64,000 nt of DNA, taken from contig JAACJK010000010.1 of assembly GCA_013368325.1 (NCBI GenBank), positions 1 to 64,000 on the forward strand. The letters are read 5' to 3'. The position numbers and the translations under genes are program-made. The number at the start of each line of letters is the position of its first letter. Within the stretch, counting starts at the first letter, position 1. Below are positions 46,558 to 58,629 of this stretch, one piece after another. Below the pieces are notes generated by a model. The model ran no database searches, had not been told where the DNA came from, and was given only the letters and a program-made list of their open reading frames with translations. This DNA is from Ephemerocybe angulata. Taxonomy: Eukaryota; Basidiomycota; Agaricomycetes; Agaricales; Psathyrellaceae.

Positions 46558-49500
46558 TCAAGCCCAGAGGCGGTGCAGATACCAGCGAACCGTTTGCCAG
46601 ATGGTCAACCCCGGGAATTCGCTCAACGCCTCTTGCATATGACCGGTGTCTACATCCACGGCGGTTGGGGGAGCGAAGTAAAACCCGCAGAGGAGAACCA
46701 AGTAGCTACAGGCGCAGGATGTTAGCATTCGGAAGGCGAGCAACTAGGAGTAACCTCTTACCTCATAATCAAGATGCTACCTCTGTGGTAGTTACTCTTA
46801 GCTTCGATGTAGGTATATGTCATGAGGAACATCGACAAAATGAGTGCGATGACATCCCATCTTGGGAAGATGAGTCTGGAAAGAATGTGAGCATGGGATA
46901 GATTGAGAACGTCTGACAATACTCACGAGAAAGTCCTAGCGACTTCGCCCATATGCTGTGGGTCATACCACGCGGAGAAAGCAACCATTGCGGGGATTTG
47001 AAGCAAACAAACTTGGAGTGCGTATGCAGAGCCGATTTCCATACTGCAAAGCATGCAGAATGAGACAGTGAAAGTGACTATGATGATAAGCACCTACCTC
47101 AAAGCTATGTTTCCGTTGAGGGCAAATGACATAGCGTTCATAAACTCGGTTGTGTTGGGAACAAGCGCAAAGAGGGTGACGCCGAGGAACTTTTCATCGA
47201 TGCCTGACCCTTGCAGAATATCATCCACGACGTCCACAAGGATTTCTATAACCAGGGTCAGTGATCTAATCCAACTGGTATTTTGGAGGAACACACCTGC
47301 AATAAGAGCATACAAGGCCGTACAGGCCAAAAGTATGCTGGCACTAGTGGTCCGGCTCCATGAAGGCGCGTCATGCCCACCATGTTCCCCACCACCTTCG
47401 TGTTCAGCCAGGGCCGACCTCAGCTTCCCGCCAGCCTGTCCATGGGTCTGCTGGTGTCGGAGAGCGCTGACGGTTGCGACAGCAACGGCCCTTGTAAAGT
47501 CGTCTGTCGTCATTGGCGAAGGCAATTGCAGGTTTTGCAAATCAGAATTCTTGACGGCATGGTCTACGCTCTCCATCACAGGCAGAAAGCTGGGTTGCTG
47601 GCTAACAGCGTAAGAAACGCGCCTAGGGAAGGTCGGAGACATATTGGGACCGCCAGGACTACGAGTTGTCGAAGCGCCATGGGGCTGTTCAGCGTTTCCT
47701 GACTTTCTAAGGAGCGTTGGTTGAGAAGGATGGAGGTGCGAAGTAGCGCTAGTTGCAGATGGAACAGGCTTGGGATGCAAAGAAATCCTCTGGTGAGTCG
47801 GAAGTTCGGCTTGCATCAAGGGCTGTGGGTTCTGCCAGATCTGACTTGCGTGAGTGCGAAGGGAGAACCACAAGCCAATGAGGTAGGACTGTGAGAGAAC
47901 TTGTTAGATAATTTTAACTCCCTTCCTGTTCGGCACTCACAAACAACAGGATCCCAGCACAAAAATACATCAGGTTCTTCACAGATGACTGGTAGAATGG
48001 GTCATCGACAGGGTCCGGATGCTTGTAATAGCAGTGGTCGCAGATCCACGGAGTACCGCCTTGGCTAGGTGTGGATGGACAACCGCTGCAGACCAATTGG
48101 AACTGTAAAAACGCCATTCAGTTTCTGCCGCTTCGAAGTAGAAAGAGACCAACTCACGTTCCCGTATGTTTGATAGAACAGGGTCGGCGCCAGCGCACCA
48201 ATGATAGCCATGATCAACATCATACTAGTGACTCCAGCACTCTTCGCGTTAAATTTTTGTTCCTTCCTTCGCAGAGCCATACTGCACATACTCATGCCAG
48301 GCATCAAGAGCACACCGGCTAGCAAGCTACCGACGATCGAACCTTCAACCAAATGGCCCTTGCCTTGGGTCAAGGCAATCCCATACAGGATGATTTCGAT
48401 GATCGAACCGAATGTCGCGTTGATAACGGCTCCCATGCCTATGGACGATTGGGCTGAGATCGATGCAACCGCCATTCCGATGAAGTAGGACAAAGGGATG
48501 ACGCTGAGGAGACACAGGGTAAAGATGAAGCTTCCCGAAGTAATGGCCCCAAGAAACGCAGGCACATGTTTCCCTTCGTGATGGAGCTTTTCGACCATTG
48601 GATGAAGGACGAAGAAATCGAAAATAACGAAGAAGACCACTGGCATGAGGTTGACGAAGAGGATGTTAACGCCGCCGACGGTATACTTGTAGTACTGGGC
48701 GCCAACCGCTTTATACACACAAAGCAGGACCGTGGATGTCGGCGAGCCGGATGGAGCGAGCTGTCCTTCTGATAGTCGAGGGTGCTTAACGGCAAACTGC
48801 GCCGCTCCTGGCTGCTCTTGATTTCCCGCTGCATTCGATTCCGGTGACTGGTTTGGAGGTGTAGAGACGACGACGACAGCAGGTGCAGCACAGAACCGGA
48901 TTGTGAAGGGACGGGTGAACAGGAACTTGATTAGTTGCCAGTTTAACTTGGCCATCGGGATCGTGACCACCAACGCCCAGCAGATGAGGCAAACGACCAA
49001 CAGCAAAGGGGCGATGATTAAGACGAAAGCAAGCCAAAAGCATATCCTTCCAAGCCAATCACTGGTCTTGGTCTGGGCAGCGAATTCAGCTGTGCCATAT
49101 GCTGCAGTGGGATTGTACTTGGTGGTGCCATAGGACTTGCTTGGGGTTGGCAAGTTGGACTCCCTGTGCCGTAGAAGGGGCGTACGCTCTTCTCTTTGGG
49201 GTGGCTGCTGCTCTACAATCCGAATCCGCTGCTCGCTCTCTGAAAGGCGGATGGTGTCAACGGAGTCGGTATCCCTCGTCAGAGGGGGTACGCCTCGAAC
49301 AGTGTCGTTACTACCACTCCATCGCTGCTCGTAAGGTATTTCAGCCTCGTCGTCGGATGCCTCCGGGTGGGCGTCGCCTTCTACGTATTTGCCGAATGGC
49401 CAAGCGATGTACCATCCCAGGCCAAACACCAAATTGGAGTACTTCTTTCCGCCTTGAGGGACGATATATAGGAGGCCAGCGATTGCGAAGCACACAAGCC

Positions 49501-50188
49501 CAAGCCACCATCCGAAGAAGATGACCCAGAACAGGTTGCCGGGAAGTAAGTGCCGTTCTGCCTGGGCAGATGGGATGGAGTGGAGCGCTGCATCGGCGTT
49601 TCGGGTGACTGAACGGGATTTTTTGTACAGTGCGGGCTTCCAGATAGGCAGACCGAAAGGATGTTCGACGTTAATGAGAGATTGCCTGTCCTTCAACGTC
49701 ACCGGCTCGCCATTCTCGTCGGACTCTTCGCCTTCACCGGAAGAATCTGTGTTCGGCTCTGGGAGCGCAACCGCCTTTCCTGGACGGCGCCTTGGTTCCC
49801 GATAGTTGTCGCGGTCGGGATCCTCCTCCTCTTCACAGTCTAGATCGTCGAAGTCGCCCTCTCGCTCGCGGGAGGTCTCCCCGTCCCTATACAACCGAGA
49901 GGTAGCCTGGGAACTGCTTACGCTGGTGCTTCGAACGGCGCGGCGGGTGGGTATCTGTGACGACGACGCGCTTCGAACATTCGAGGGCGATGCATGCTGC
50001 CACGAGGCGGGCAGCGGTGATGTCGAGGGGAAATATGAAGTGCCTTGGTTGTGGTGCTGGGGCGTATCGGTAACAGACCACTGGGAGGTACGGCTGATGC
50101 TTCGATGGAGGTGACTGTAGGGCGTCGGCGTCGAAGAATGATGGGGGGAGTCGTCATCTTCCACGGCGGGCGACGGTAGATTCGACAT
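46558..50188 (-). CDS. Vnx1-type vacuolar cation/proton exchanger (CAX superfamily)
   Basis: Large member of the Ca2+/cation exchanger superfamily resembling yeast Vnx1, a vacuolar Na+/K+-H+ antiporter. Exon 1 (50188-48158) encodes 677 residues; exon 2 starts at 48102; five further introns follow to the stop at 46558, about 1,100 residues in all. Residues 1-200 are Ser/Arg/Glu-rich and probably cytoplasmic. Membrane helices begin with LFWVIFFGWWLGLVCFAIAG. The first exchanger repeat is INATFGSIIEIILYGIALTQ, the second LFALVPNTTEFMNAMSFALN, with the acidic residues that carry cations. Between them lies a Cys4 loop (C682SGC685 and C698DHC701) and a long His-containing soluble loop (EHEGGGEHGGHDAPSW). 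The ion carried cannot be told from sequence. It is convergent with DDB1. Confidence 0.88.
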
Positions 50189-50492
50189 GCCTGCACGACG
50201 AGCTCGCTGCGAGAGACGACGAGGAAGTTGGGGTGGACAGACAAGAGGTTGTCGTCACTCCGAGCGCAGTTGGACTAATAAGGCGTCTTCCCCGGATGCG
50301 TCTCGGCAGCAAATCGTCGGCCGGCCCTCCTTGCCGAACCCAAGTTCGAATCACATCCTTGTCATTATTACTCCAACTATACAACACAAGCCCAGGAAAA
50401 AGGAGAAACAGAGTGAGAGGAAGAGCAAGATATCCTAAGGTATACATAAATCACTGGAGTGTAAAAAGCAAGAAAGCATAGGGAAGCATAAT
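50189..50492. other. Short intergenic region between exchanger start and serine-rich gene end
   Basis: About 300 bases that should hold the exchanger promoter and the 3' end of the serine-rich gene. A GTTCGAATC string at about 50344 resembles a tRNA B box but no matching tRNA structure was found. Confidence 0.4.
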
Positions 50493-52739
50493 TTATTTTT
50501 TCAGTAGTTTCTCGTGCAGCTGCGCGCCCTTCAACTTGGCCCGCAGGTATTCTAGGCGGGCCTCGTACCGGGTATTCACTTCATCTCTCCGTCTCCGAAT
50601 ATCGTCGATCTCCTGTTCCGGCTCATCCTCTACACGCGTCGTATCCACGGCCGTTCGGTCCTCGTCCTCGTGCAGAACGTCCATCGGAAGGTGCCCGCTG
50701 CGCGCCAAGCTGATACTGGAAGAGTTCGCTGCGCGAAGGTGGCTATGGGAGATAGCAAGGGGTATAGAAGGGACAGGGGGTGGGGCACCGAACCCCCTTT
50801 CAAAGCGTCTTCCATCTGACGCAAAGCTTGAGGTCGAATCTTTCCGATGTAGCGATGAGTTCGAGGTCAAGGCAAGTACGGATGGGTTGAGTGAATGGCT
50901 ATTCTTGGCCCGCAGGGTTTTATTCCGGTTGGAGTAGGCTGACCGAGCGATAGACGGTGCGACCGAAGGCGCAGTCCGAGTTGAAGTGCCTGACCGGATG
51001 GAAAGCGCGTCGCTCTCGCTTGGATTGAGGCGCTTATGGGATTTAGTATCCGAACCTCCCCACTGAGACTCTGCCACGCTTTCGGAGCCTTTGAGAGAAG
51101 GTCGCGCATGATGACGGCGCCGAGCCTTGCTTATAGTCGTTAACTCCAGCCCATTAAAGGCGTCAATCAATCTCCTTTGTTCTGCTTGCACCGCGGAGAT
51201 CTCCTTCTGAATATCCTGCGCTGTCTTCAAATTGTCCTCGTCGAACACATCCCGAACTGTCGTTGAATACCGAGCGTCCTGGCCAATGACGCGAGTTGGA
51301 AAGGAGGACGGTGGGTTCTTCCTCCGAATACTGCCTGAGCTAGAGTGGGCATAGCCATGATCGGAGTGACCCCTATCGGAACTCCCTCCACCCGCACCGC
51401 GTTTCGATGATATCGACATGGCATCAGCTGGAACTCTCGATGCGGTCGTATTGATAGAGGAATTGCTCGACTTCTTCGACAGCGTTCGGGGAAGTCGGAA
51501 CACCTTCGAAGAGGAAGATTTCCCAGACCATATGGAGGAAGTGTCGCTATCTTTCACCGTAGATGAGCGCCGGCCAGTAGCTTTTCGGAAGAGCTCAGAC
51601 ACGCCAAATGACATGGAGTTTCTTGAATGCACAGATGTCGGGCGCTCGACTTGGAAGTTGGAAAGGGGCCGCGAAGTCGCTATCAGTTGGAAAGTTAGGT
51701 CTAAAACCTCATAACACAGTTGACGAGAGAAAGAGCATACCGGGAGAGTTGGGGGAAGACTTTTGTGGCCTCGGTCTTACCGCTGGAACAATAGCCTCCT
51801 CCTGAGGGACCACCGCGGTACCAGCGAACCTGTCGAATAGACTTTGCCGTAGAAGTCTATACTCATCATCACTGTTGAGAACATAACATTAAAAACACGC
51901 AGAGCATGAGCATACAGGTAAAATGAGAAAGGAGAAGCGAACACACTTTAATAGCCCCTCTGCATTCGCTACCGCTAGCTCGTTCAGCCGTTGTGCTAAC
52001 GTCACCCTGAGAAAGTAGTTTAGCACCCATCCTTTCCTCCCCAAACAGCAGCCAGGACGTACGTGACACTGTCTGAATTCTTTCTGTGTGGCGTAGATGG
52101 CAACATGATGCTTGACTCTCCTTTCCTTGGAGTGGAGGGGGTCGTATGCACATTCTTTGACCGAACTGAAGAGGCAGAACCCGGCACCTCGCTACTTCGG
52201 CTCTTCTTCTGGGGCGTGGCTGGCAACGGTCGTTCCTCATACGTCTTCTGCAAGATGCTTGCCGGTATGGGTGGTCGCGAAGTACTTGGTCTTGGACTTG
52301 CACCAATGGAATCGTAGGGAGAAGCAGATGATATTGAGGGGGGCGGCAAGAGGATAGAGGTGGTCGAGCGCGAGGCTTTGCCAATGGAAGCGAACCCATG
52401 CTTCGAACTTGGCGGTGAGGATATAGGAAGTTGCTCTTCCCGTTCCTTGCCTTTCTTGCCGTACTAGACGCCCGTACATGCATCACGAGCGAATCACGAA
52501 CGTCAGGGCGGCCAGGTAAAATGAAAACATAGGGAAACGAGATGTGTGTAAGTCAAAAGGACATTCATAGCCCGGCATTAACTTCGTATGCATGTCAAAA
52601 GGGTACTCACGAGACGGGACCGTATAACCTGCACCATGGACTTGTCCCCCGCCGAGTTAGACGCCGTTGTAGTCGTTGTAGCCGTGACATAGGTGCTAGT
52701 GCTGTCGTCCTGTTTACTTCGGGATGAGAAAAAACCCAT
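50493..52739 (-). CDS. Serine-rich protein with C-terminal coiled coil, function unknown
   Basis: I do not recognise a functional domain. The start at 52739 (MGFFSSRSKQDDSTST) and the run DKSMVQVIRSRLYGKKGKER resemble a conserved N-terminus of Agaricomycete proteins of unknown role. Exons: 52739-52611, 52463-52063, then three more introns placed by frame, the last joining NSP to VERPTSVHSRNSMSFG near 51650. Most of the protein is Ser/Thr/Pro/Arg-rich low complexity with many possible phosphorylation sites. A short conserved helix VTLAQRLNELAVANAEGLL followed by DDEYRLLRQSLFDRF lies in the middle. Near the end, DIQKEISAVQAEQRRLIDAF and the tail DDIRRRRDEVNTRYEARLEY look like coiled coils. A scaffold or cell-polarity role would be guesswork. 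Confidence 0.75.
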
Positions 52740-53428
52740 GTCCTCATAATAACCCTGCCTTTCTGCAGCGTCTATTCGAGGTTTGGGACGTGTTCTAGAG
52801 GAGGAAGAGAGGGGGGAATCGAGGTCGATTGGGACGAGGCGCGTCAGTCCGTGGTGGGACTGACGGGAATTGCTGTCACCCTGTGATGGGCAAGAGGCCC
52901 AGCACCGAACTTCCAAAGAGGAAATCACACGGGGACCCATGACGACACTTAGCACAAACCGAGCTCTCTTCCTACACTGTCCTCTATATATCGCCCCGTA
53001 GGCCCGCCCGTACAACCAGGATCTCACAAGTTTCCAGTCCCATCTTATTCAAGAGCCCCGAAACAATTCAAAGCAGGCTGCGCCGCGCGGGGTTTCATGG
53101 ATTCGGCGGGTGGGCTCAATCAACTCCGCACAGTTACACCTCGCCCCACCCGGTCGGGATATGTTCAGTACACACTGAAAACATCATACATGCAAGACTA
53201 GTGGACTCGGCGAGTCGGCGCACTGCTTTATCCATTTGGCTTTGATGCTGCTATTGCAGGAGGTCCGACTCAGGAGTCAACAACTGTTCCTCCTTATTGA
53301 AGCAGAGGCATCATGCCGTCAAGTACGCGACCATTTGAAATGACGAAACCAGCACGAATCTCATGTGAGCAGCCCCGGGGATATATACTGTCCATATATT
53401 AGCACGCTGGTGGCCAGTGACCACAGCA
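52740..53428. other. Intergenic region between serine-rich gene and CHL1
   Basis: About 690 bases holding the promoter of the serine-rich gene and the 3' flank of CHL1. An open frame continues upstream of 52739 but has no family similarity. No RNA gene or repeat recognised. Confidence 0.4.
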
Positions 53429-56400
53429 TCAAGACAGTGGCGGAACCTGCTTTCGCCGAGCGCTGAAGGCGGCCAGCTCTTTGATAGTCTGGCCAAAGAC
53501 TTCGTTCACCGTCAGCTTACTACCTATCCACTTGGGCAGTTTACTACGGATGGATGAAGTCGCATATCTTCGATCCAGTAGTAGCAGGGTTGCCCAATCA
53601 TTCCTGTGCCGTATCGCCCGTCCTAGGTAAAAGTAAAGCAACTATTCAGAAACCACAGACAGATAGCCAACCACGGTCCTCGACTCACCAATACTCTGGT
53701 TAACGGCGTTCATGCACATATTTTCGTATAACTCAGCCGCCGCATCCTTTTTTCCGTTGGTCTTGGTGAAACGGTCCTTCCCATCTGAAGCTTTCTCTTC
53801 GAGCATCTTCACATATTTCATTCTTTCGCGCAGCTCGGGCGATCCCAAGTTTGGGAACGGTAACCCGACGATAACGACAGCTCGGGCGAGGTCGTCTGCA
53901 AAATTAAGCCCTTCCGACAGCTTCGCACCAATTACTGCGAACAGTAGTGCACCTCCTTTTTTGTCCACGGATGACTCCTGTGGGGTTCTTAAGCAACTGC
54001 GATTGTGAGCATTGTAAACGTGGTTCCTACCTGAGCGGCCTTTGCGTAGTCCCGGAGGACTATATCGACGTCAACGCTTTCTTGGGGTTCGAAGAATACC
54101 TAGACGAGTGGAGCAGGTTATCCCGAGTCCCCGGAGATTCAGCAGGCGCAAAGCCACCTACAGTTTTCTTTGACCCGAAACGATCCAACGTCTTATTCTT
54201 CGTCCATATGTCCTTGGCGGTGTTCAAGAAACTGTACGACGGTACGAAAACGACCATACCCGCGGGCACAACGCAAGTGTAGTTGTAGAGAATCTGCCCC
54301 AGCTCAGCGATCTGTTCCGAGTATCGCGTCAGCCTTGAACTTTGCCAACCAACGCGATCACTAGCATCCTCTTCGAGAAGGTAGATGAAACGGTAGACGA
54401 CCGTCGAGGAGTACGTACCACCGTTGGATCACTCTGCCATCTGCCTGCTTTGAAATCAAGATCACCGCCCTTCGGCCCTCGAGTGACGACCATCGTCTGC
54501 AAGTTCTCCTCTGGTATGACGTGCCCACAGGAGAAAGTCTGTATCCTGTCGGTGGGCACGGTATAGAACAGTTGATTGATCACATCCGAAACCTTTCGAT
54601 GACTCGTCAGCATGTCGAATAGAAACGGTGATAAATTATAGTGACTCACAGGCGACATGGTGCCTCCAGCCAAAACTACAGATCGGGCCTCCTCCACGAC
54701 CTCCATGAAGTTTGGTGCCGGGTTCAGCAGCTGATACTTCAGTTCAACCGTGGGCTCCTGCCCCGCACTCTCCACCAGAGTAAAGGTTACTCTGCCATCT
54801 GCAGAAATAGGTATGATACAGAGGAGATTTTGATAATCAGAGCTTCGCGGTGGAATGCATTAGCCGAGGACATACCATCATTTGAATTGCTCAAGGAAAG
54901 CATGAAGTCTTCAACAGAATGCAGTGGGGGCAGAGTCCCGCGTTTCGACTTGTGTGTCGCTGACTTGGGATCTGAGCCCCTATGTTAACGACATGTAGAC
55001 AAATGACACGCAGGAGTACGCGTACTCACCCACATCTTTCTCTGCTTGTTTGTCAGAATATCCCGCAATCTTCCTTGCAATCTGCAGCGCCGTTTAATTA
55101 TAGATAAATCTTGAGCGAGAACGCCGACGCCCGCTCACCTTACTCTTCTTCAGATATCCTTCGACTTCCAATAGATTGATGCTCGACGCTTTCTTCCCCA
55201 ACTTTCCCATGAATTCAACAAGTGTCATGACCTCTGCTTTGTCCGGTCTTTGACTCTTGCCTACAGGAGCTGCAAGGGCCGCAAGCCTCTCTGTCCTCCA
55301 ATGCAGCACAGCTTTTTTCAGTGCATCCAGAAAGACGCCCAGCCTCTTCAGGTGGAGCATATTTGCAGCGGAGAGCCGAGTCCGGAATTTCTGGACATAC
55401 GCTGCCACCTGCTGGAGGGACGTTGAAAGCGCTGAAAAGGGCAGTTTAGTCGTAGATAATGACAAAAGGGTCGGGATTAAATCTAGAGCAGAAATGGTCA
55501 GACCTGGAGCTGCAGAATCGCTGCACGAGGTACACACTGTGGGCTTCGTCAATGACGATGATCTGGTCCTTGAGATTTATTCCCAAGGCCTCCCTAGCCG
55601 ACTTTTGGAGGAGCAGATTATACGGCAGTGTGACAAGCTAGACGCTCTAGGTTAGCTCTGGAACCCAGGCTAATGAGGGATTATGGATCACCTCGGCTTG
55701 GGAGATAGCCTTTCGCGAACCAAAATAAGGGCATATATTAGAAAGTCGGCCAGCTTCCGCTAGATCCTCAATATCCTTCGGAGAGGCCTGCCCTGGGTGA
55801 TGAGCTCAGGGATAGGATTGAATGACAAAGAGTACCTACTAAAATCTGGTCTCTGAAATCGATCATTGCCACTTCTTCCCCCGGTGGCGGGAGATATTGG
55901 CATCTTTTCCCTGCCTTTTCTAAAGAGCAAAGTTCATTGGGGAGAAGTTCCCGAGAGATATATGTCGGCATTACCTCCAAGCAGTTCTCGACAGGCTTCA
56001 TCCAGGTCACGGCTCTTGGCTTTGAGTTCATCATTAATACATAACTGTTTCCGGGATCCTAGAGAGACAGCTCGGAACTGCTTTGTGGTAACTGCTTCCT
56101 CGTCCTCGTCATCTCCTGCTGGTCGTTTTGAAGGTAAGGTTTGTGTAGGATGGTGGTTAGTAATTGATACAGAGTTCTTGAGGTTAAGCTTTCCCAGTTC
56201 CGGAAGGACCTGTGTTAGTTGAGAATGTGTTCTCGAGGCGTAGTATATCTTTGTACAGGGAATCTCTTCCTCGTCGTCGTTGAGGTGGCGAGAACGTTGT
56301 ACTCGTTCAACTCTAGACCGCCGTTAGCATCGTCAACTTTGAATAGATGATATACTGACTTTTCCATCAAAGCGCGTAATTCGGGCGAGATATGTTCGCC

Positions 56401-57077
56401 GCCGTCGTCTACTGTATCATCCTCAGGAAGGAAGGCGTCGTCATTGTCCTCATCGACAACTGTTTTCTTCTTCCTCGACGATCCTCCAGACTCATGATTC
56501 GAACTATCGGCGTATTTCTGTCACTTGTAAGCCTAGATGATTCCGCAAGCTGCGCCGTGACGTGCTCACCGCTCGCTTTGACATACGTCCATTTGCCATA
56601 CGGCGAAGTTGTTCCTCTCTCTTTCTCGCCCTCGCGAGGTTCTCCTCGTATTCCCGCTCATCGGCCTCCATTTCGCGCCTTACTCGTGCTAGTGTCTGTT
56701 CCACAACCCAGTCCTTGGCTACACCTTGTCAGTATCCCAAATGACTCGGGGCCAAGGAGGACTTACCATCGACGCCGTCACCCCCAGCCACAGCCTTCAT
56801 CTTTCCTTTTCTCGCGCGGTTCTTTTCGTCCATAAGCCATGTTAAGGATGCGCATAAGAGCGTCAGAGTCTTTCCCTGTTTGCTATGACGCGTAAATCCT
56901 GTGTTTCGTGACTCTATTAACTGGGCAACTGACAGTTCCTGTCGGACTTTCGACAATAGTGACGGCTTTCTGCTCGATTGAAGTGTAGAGATGCCGCATC
57001 AGATCCACCTGAATTGGGTATGGAGGCTGGTACGGGAACGCGGAAAAGGCTTCGGGTGTTTGCAGCTGGAGGTCCAT
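53429..57077 (-). CDS. CHL1: Chl1/DDX11 iron-sulfur DNA helicase
   Basis: Superfamily 2 ATP-dependent 5'-3' DNA helicase of the XPD/FANCJ group, used in sister-chromatid cohesion and fork repair in the nucleus. The gene starts [20 protein letters not shown] and has about 14 introns. Walker A ([16 protein letters not shown]) is created by splicing at the GGAACT|GTCAGT donor near 56936. Further motifs: Ia [14 protein letters not shown]; Fe-S cysteine region with [27 protein letters not shown] and [11 protein letters not shown] (four Cys); [20 protein letters not shown] motif II (also made by a splice, near 55536-55482); motif IV-VI region [33 protein letters not shown] and [20 protein letters not shown]. 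All motifs are present in order; length roughly 950 residues. No damage found after tracing each splice. Confidence 0.93.
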
Positions 57078-57610
57078 GGTGAAAGTTCAAAACGCGCGAA
57101 TATCCGCCAGGCGCGACTTGAGATTTAGGTCATGTGAATGAATTACCTAATCTGGTCACACGACGTTAATGAGGGGTTGACGTCATTTCCTGCGCAATTG
57201 TGCCGCAAAGCAGACTGTGCCGTTGAAGGCCCAGCGCAATTTTGAGAGAGAAATGGAGAATGGAGAGAGTATAGTACAAATGCCGAACATGATACAATCT
57301 GCAGAATAAAAAAAAATGGGACGGGGTGCGTAAAGAGAGACAGAGGGATTATCCGAATAGTAATAGGCTTTCATGGAGGGTATCGTGAGCGCTTTCTGGC
57401 CGATCCTCTCGCCGCATCGACTCGCGGGTGCATGTATGGTCGACGAGTATCCACGGCAAGCTGCAGAGACCAGAGGTAGCTTTCCTGCATCCGAGATCTA
57501 AGAAGATAATGGTGAGCGAGGAGCAAGGCCCCCGCCGACCCAAGCGTTTCCGAAGAGTCATACAGCATCGACCCTGGTTCAATAGATGGCGCGCAGCTGG
57601 TGGCTCAGCT
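57078..57610. other. Intergenic region between CHL1 and YPD1
   Basis: About 530 bases upstream of CHL1 and downstream of YPD1. It contains an A run (57308-57315). No gene, tRNA or repeat was recognised. Confidence 0.4.
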
Positions 57611-58413
57611 CTACTCCTCGTCCTCCGGATTGTCGTAGAAGTTCCGCAACCATTTGTCTGCTACGGCGTAGTCCACCCTGATCTTGTCGAGCGCCTCTTG
57701 AATCAACTTCAATGCCTCGTCCGCGCCGATGTCCACATCCCTGTCCTCGTCGCGCTGCAGCCCGTAATGCTGGATCTTCTCACATGAAGCCTGTACTTTG
57801 TACACCCCGAGGGCAGCAGATGACCCTTTGAGGAAATGTCCTAATGATGACAGCTTTGGGAGGTCTTTCGTGTTCCTGGAGTTCCAGCAGTTCAACAGTG
57901 AGTAAAGGACAGCGCAGATATTCTACTACCGACTCACAGTGCGTCATCGAGGTCCTCGAATGTCTGTTTCGCCTGCGTAAAGTATGCCCAGACCATGTCT
58001 TTGGAGAACTCGCGATCGTCTTCCTCGTCCAGCTCCAAAATTTGCTGGAAGGTCTCCATGTCAATGGGGTCTTCCTCCGGCTCTTCCGGTGCCTGCGGTG
58101 CCTGCTTTACTGCATCTTCCACAGCTTCTCGCTCGGCCTTTTGGATGCAAGGTAAGCCAGCGTCTGGCACGGACCTTGGCCAACTGACCTCTGGCTGCGG
58201 ATTGCTCCGCCGCGGTGTCGAGTGCTCAGGCGACGCTGGCCTCGACAGAGGACGCAGGGCTGGCGGGGGCGAGTCCCGGGAAGGCTGATGCGAGACGATT
58301 GGGCGTGCATCGGCGGAGGAGGGGTACGATGGCGGCGAACGGGTGGGGATGGTGGGGGTCGGGTCGTCCCTGGGCAGGGATACCGGTGTCGGGGCGTGCT
58401 GGGTCAGAGGCAT
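57611..58413 (-). CDS. YPD1: Ypd1 histidine-containing phosphotransfer protein
   Basis: Phosphorelay intermediate that takes phosphate from hybrid histidine kinases and passes it to Ssk1 and Skn7 regulators. Two exons (58413-57938, 57875-57611) give 246 residues. The HPt domain occupies roughly residues 130-246: DMETFQQILELDEEDDREFS, MVWAYFTQAKQTFEDLDDAL, then H172 in LSSLGHFLKGSSAALGVYKV and SCEKIQHYG. The splice joins DDAL to NTKDLPKLSSLGHF exactly as in relatives. The N-terminal ~125 residues are Pro/Ser-rich and not part of the fold; an internal start is possible but no better ATG stands out. Most fungi have one Ypd1, so this is likely the partner of the phytochrome kinase encoded at 25526-31445. 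Confidence 0.95.
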
Positions 58414-58629
58414 TTGGGATTGACAGACTAAGCAGGGAGGGAGTTTATAGGCGTGCTCGCTGATTGCTGCTTGATTATCAGAATGGGACCTGTTCCCCTC
58501 ACTTCCACTTTCTGCCAATTCCTCTTTCGTAACAATCCGAGTGACTGCTCGTTTACAGTAGGTGATGTCATATATACACGTGATCCTCGCCCCACATTCT
58601 CGAATGTCCAGGCCCCCCTAGCCGACGCT

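Noticed and set aside
50340..50355. GTTCGAATC string resembling a tRNA T loop
   Set aside because: No tRNA cloverleaf can be built upstream; it lies in the exchanger gene's promoter region.
55510..55536. 28-base intron after DEAH in CHL1
   Set aside because: The longer intron ending at CTCTAG gives the family motif [15 protein letters not shown] and normal length.
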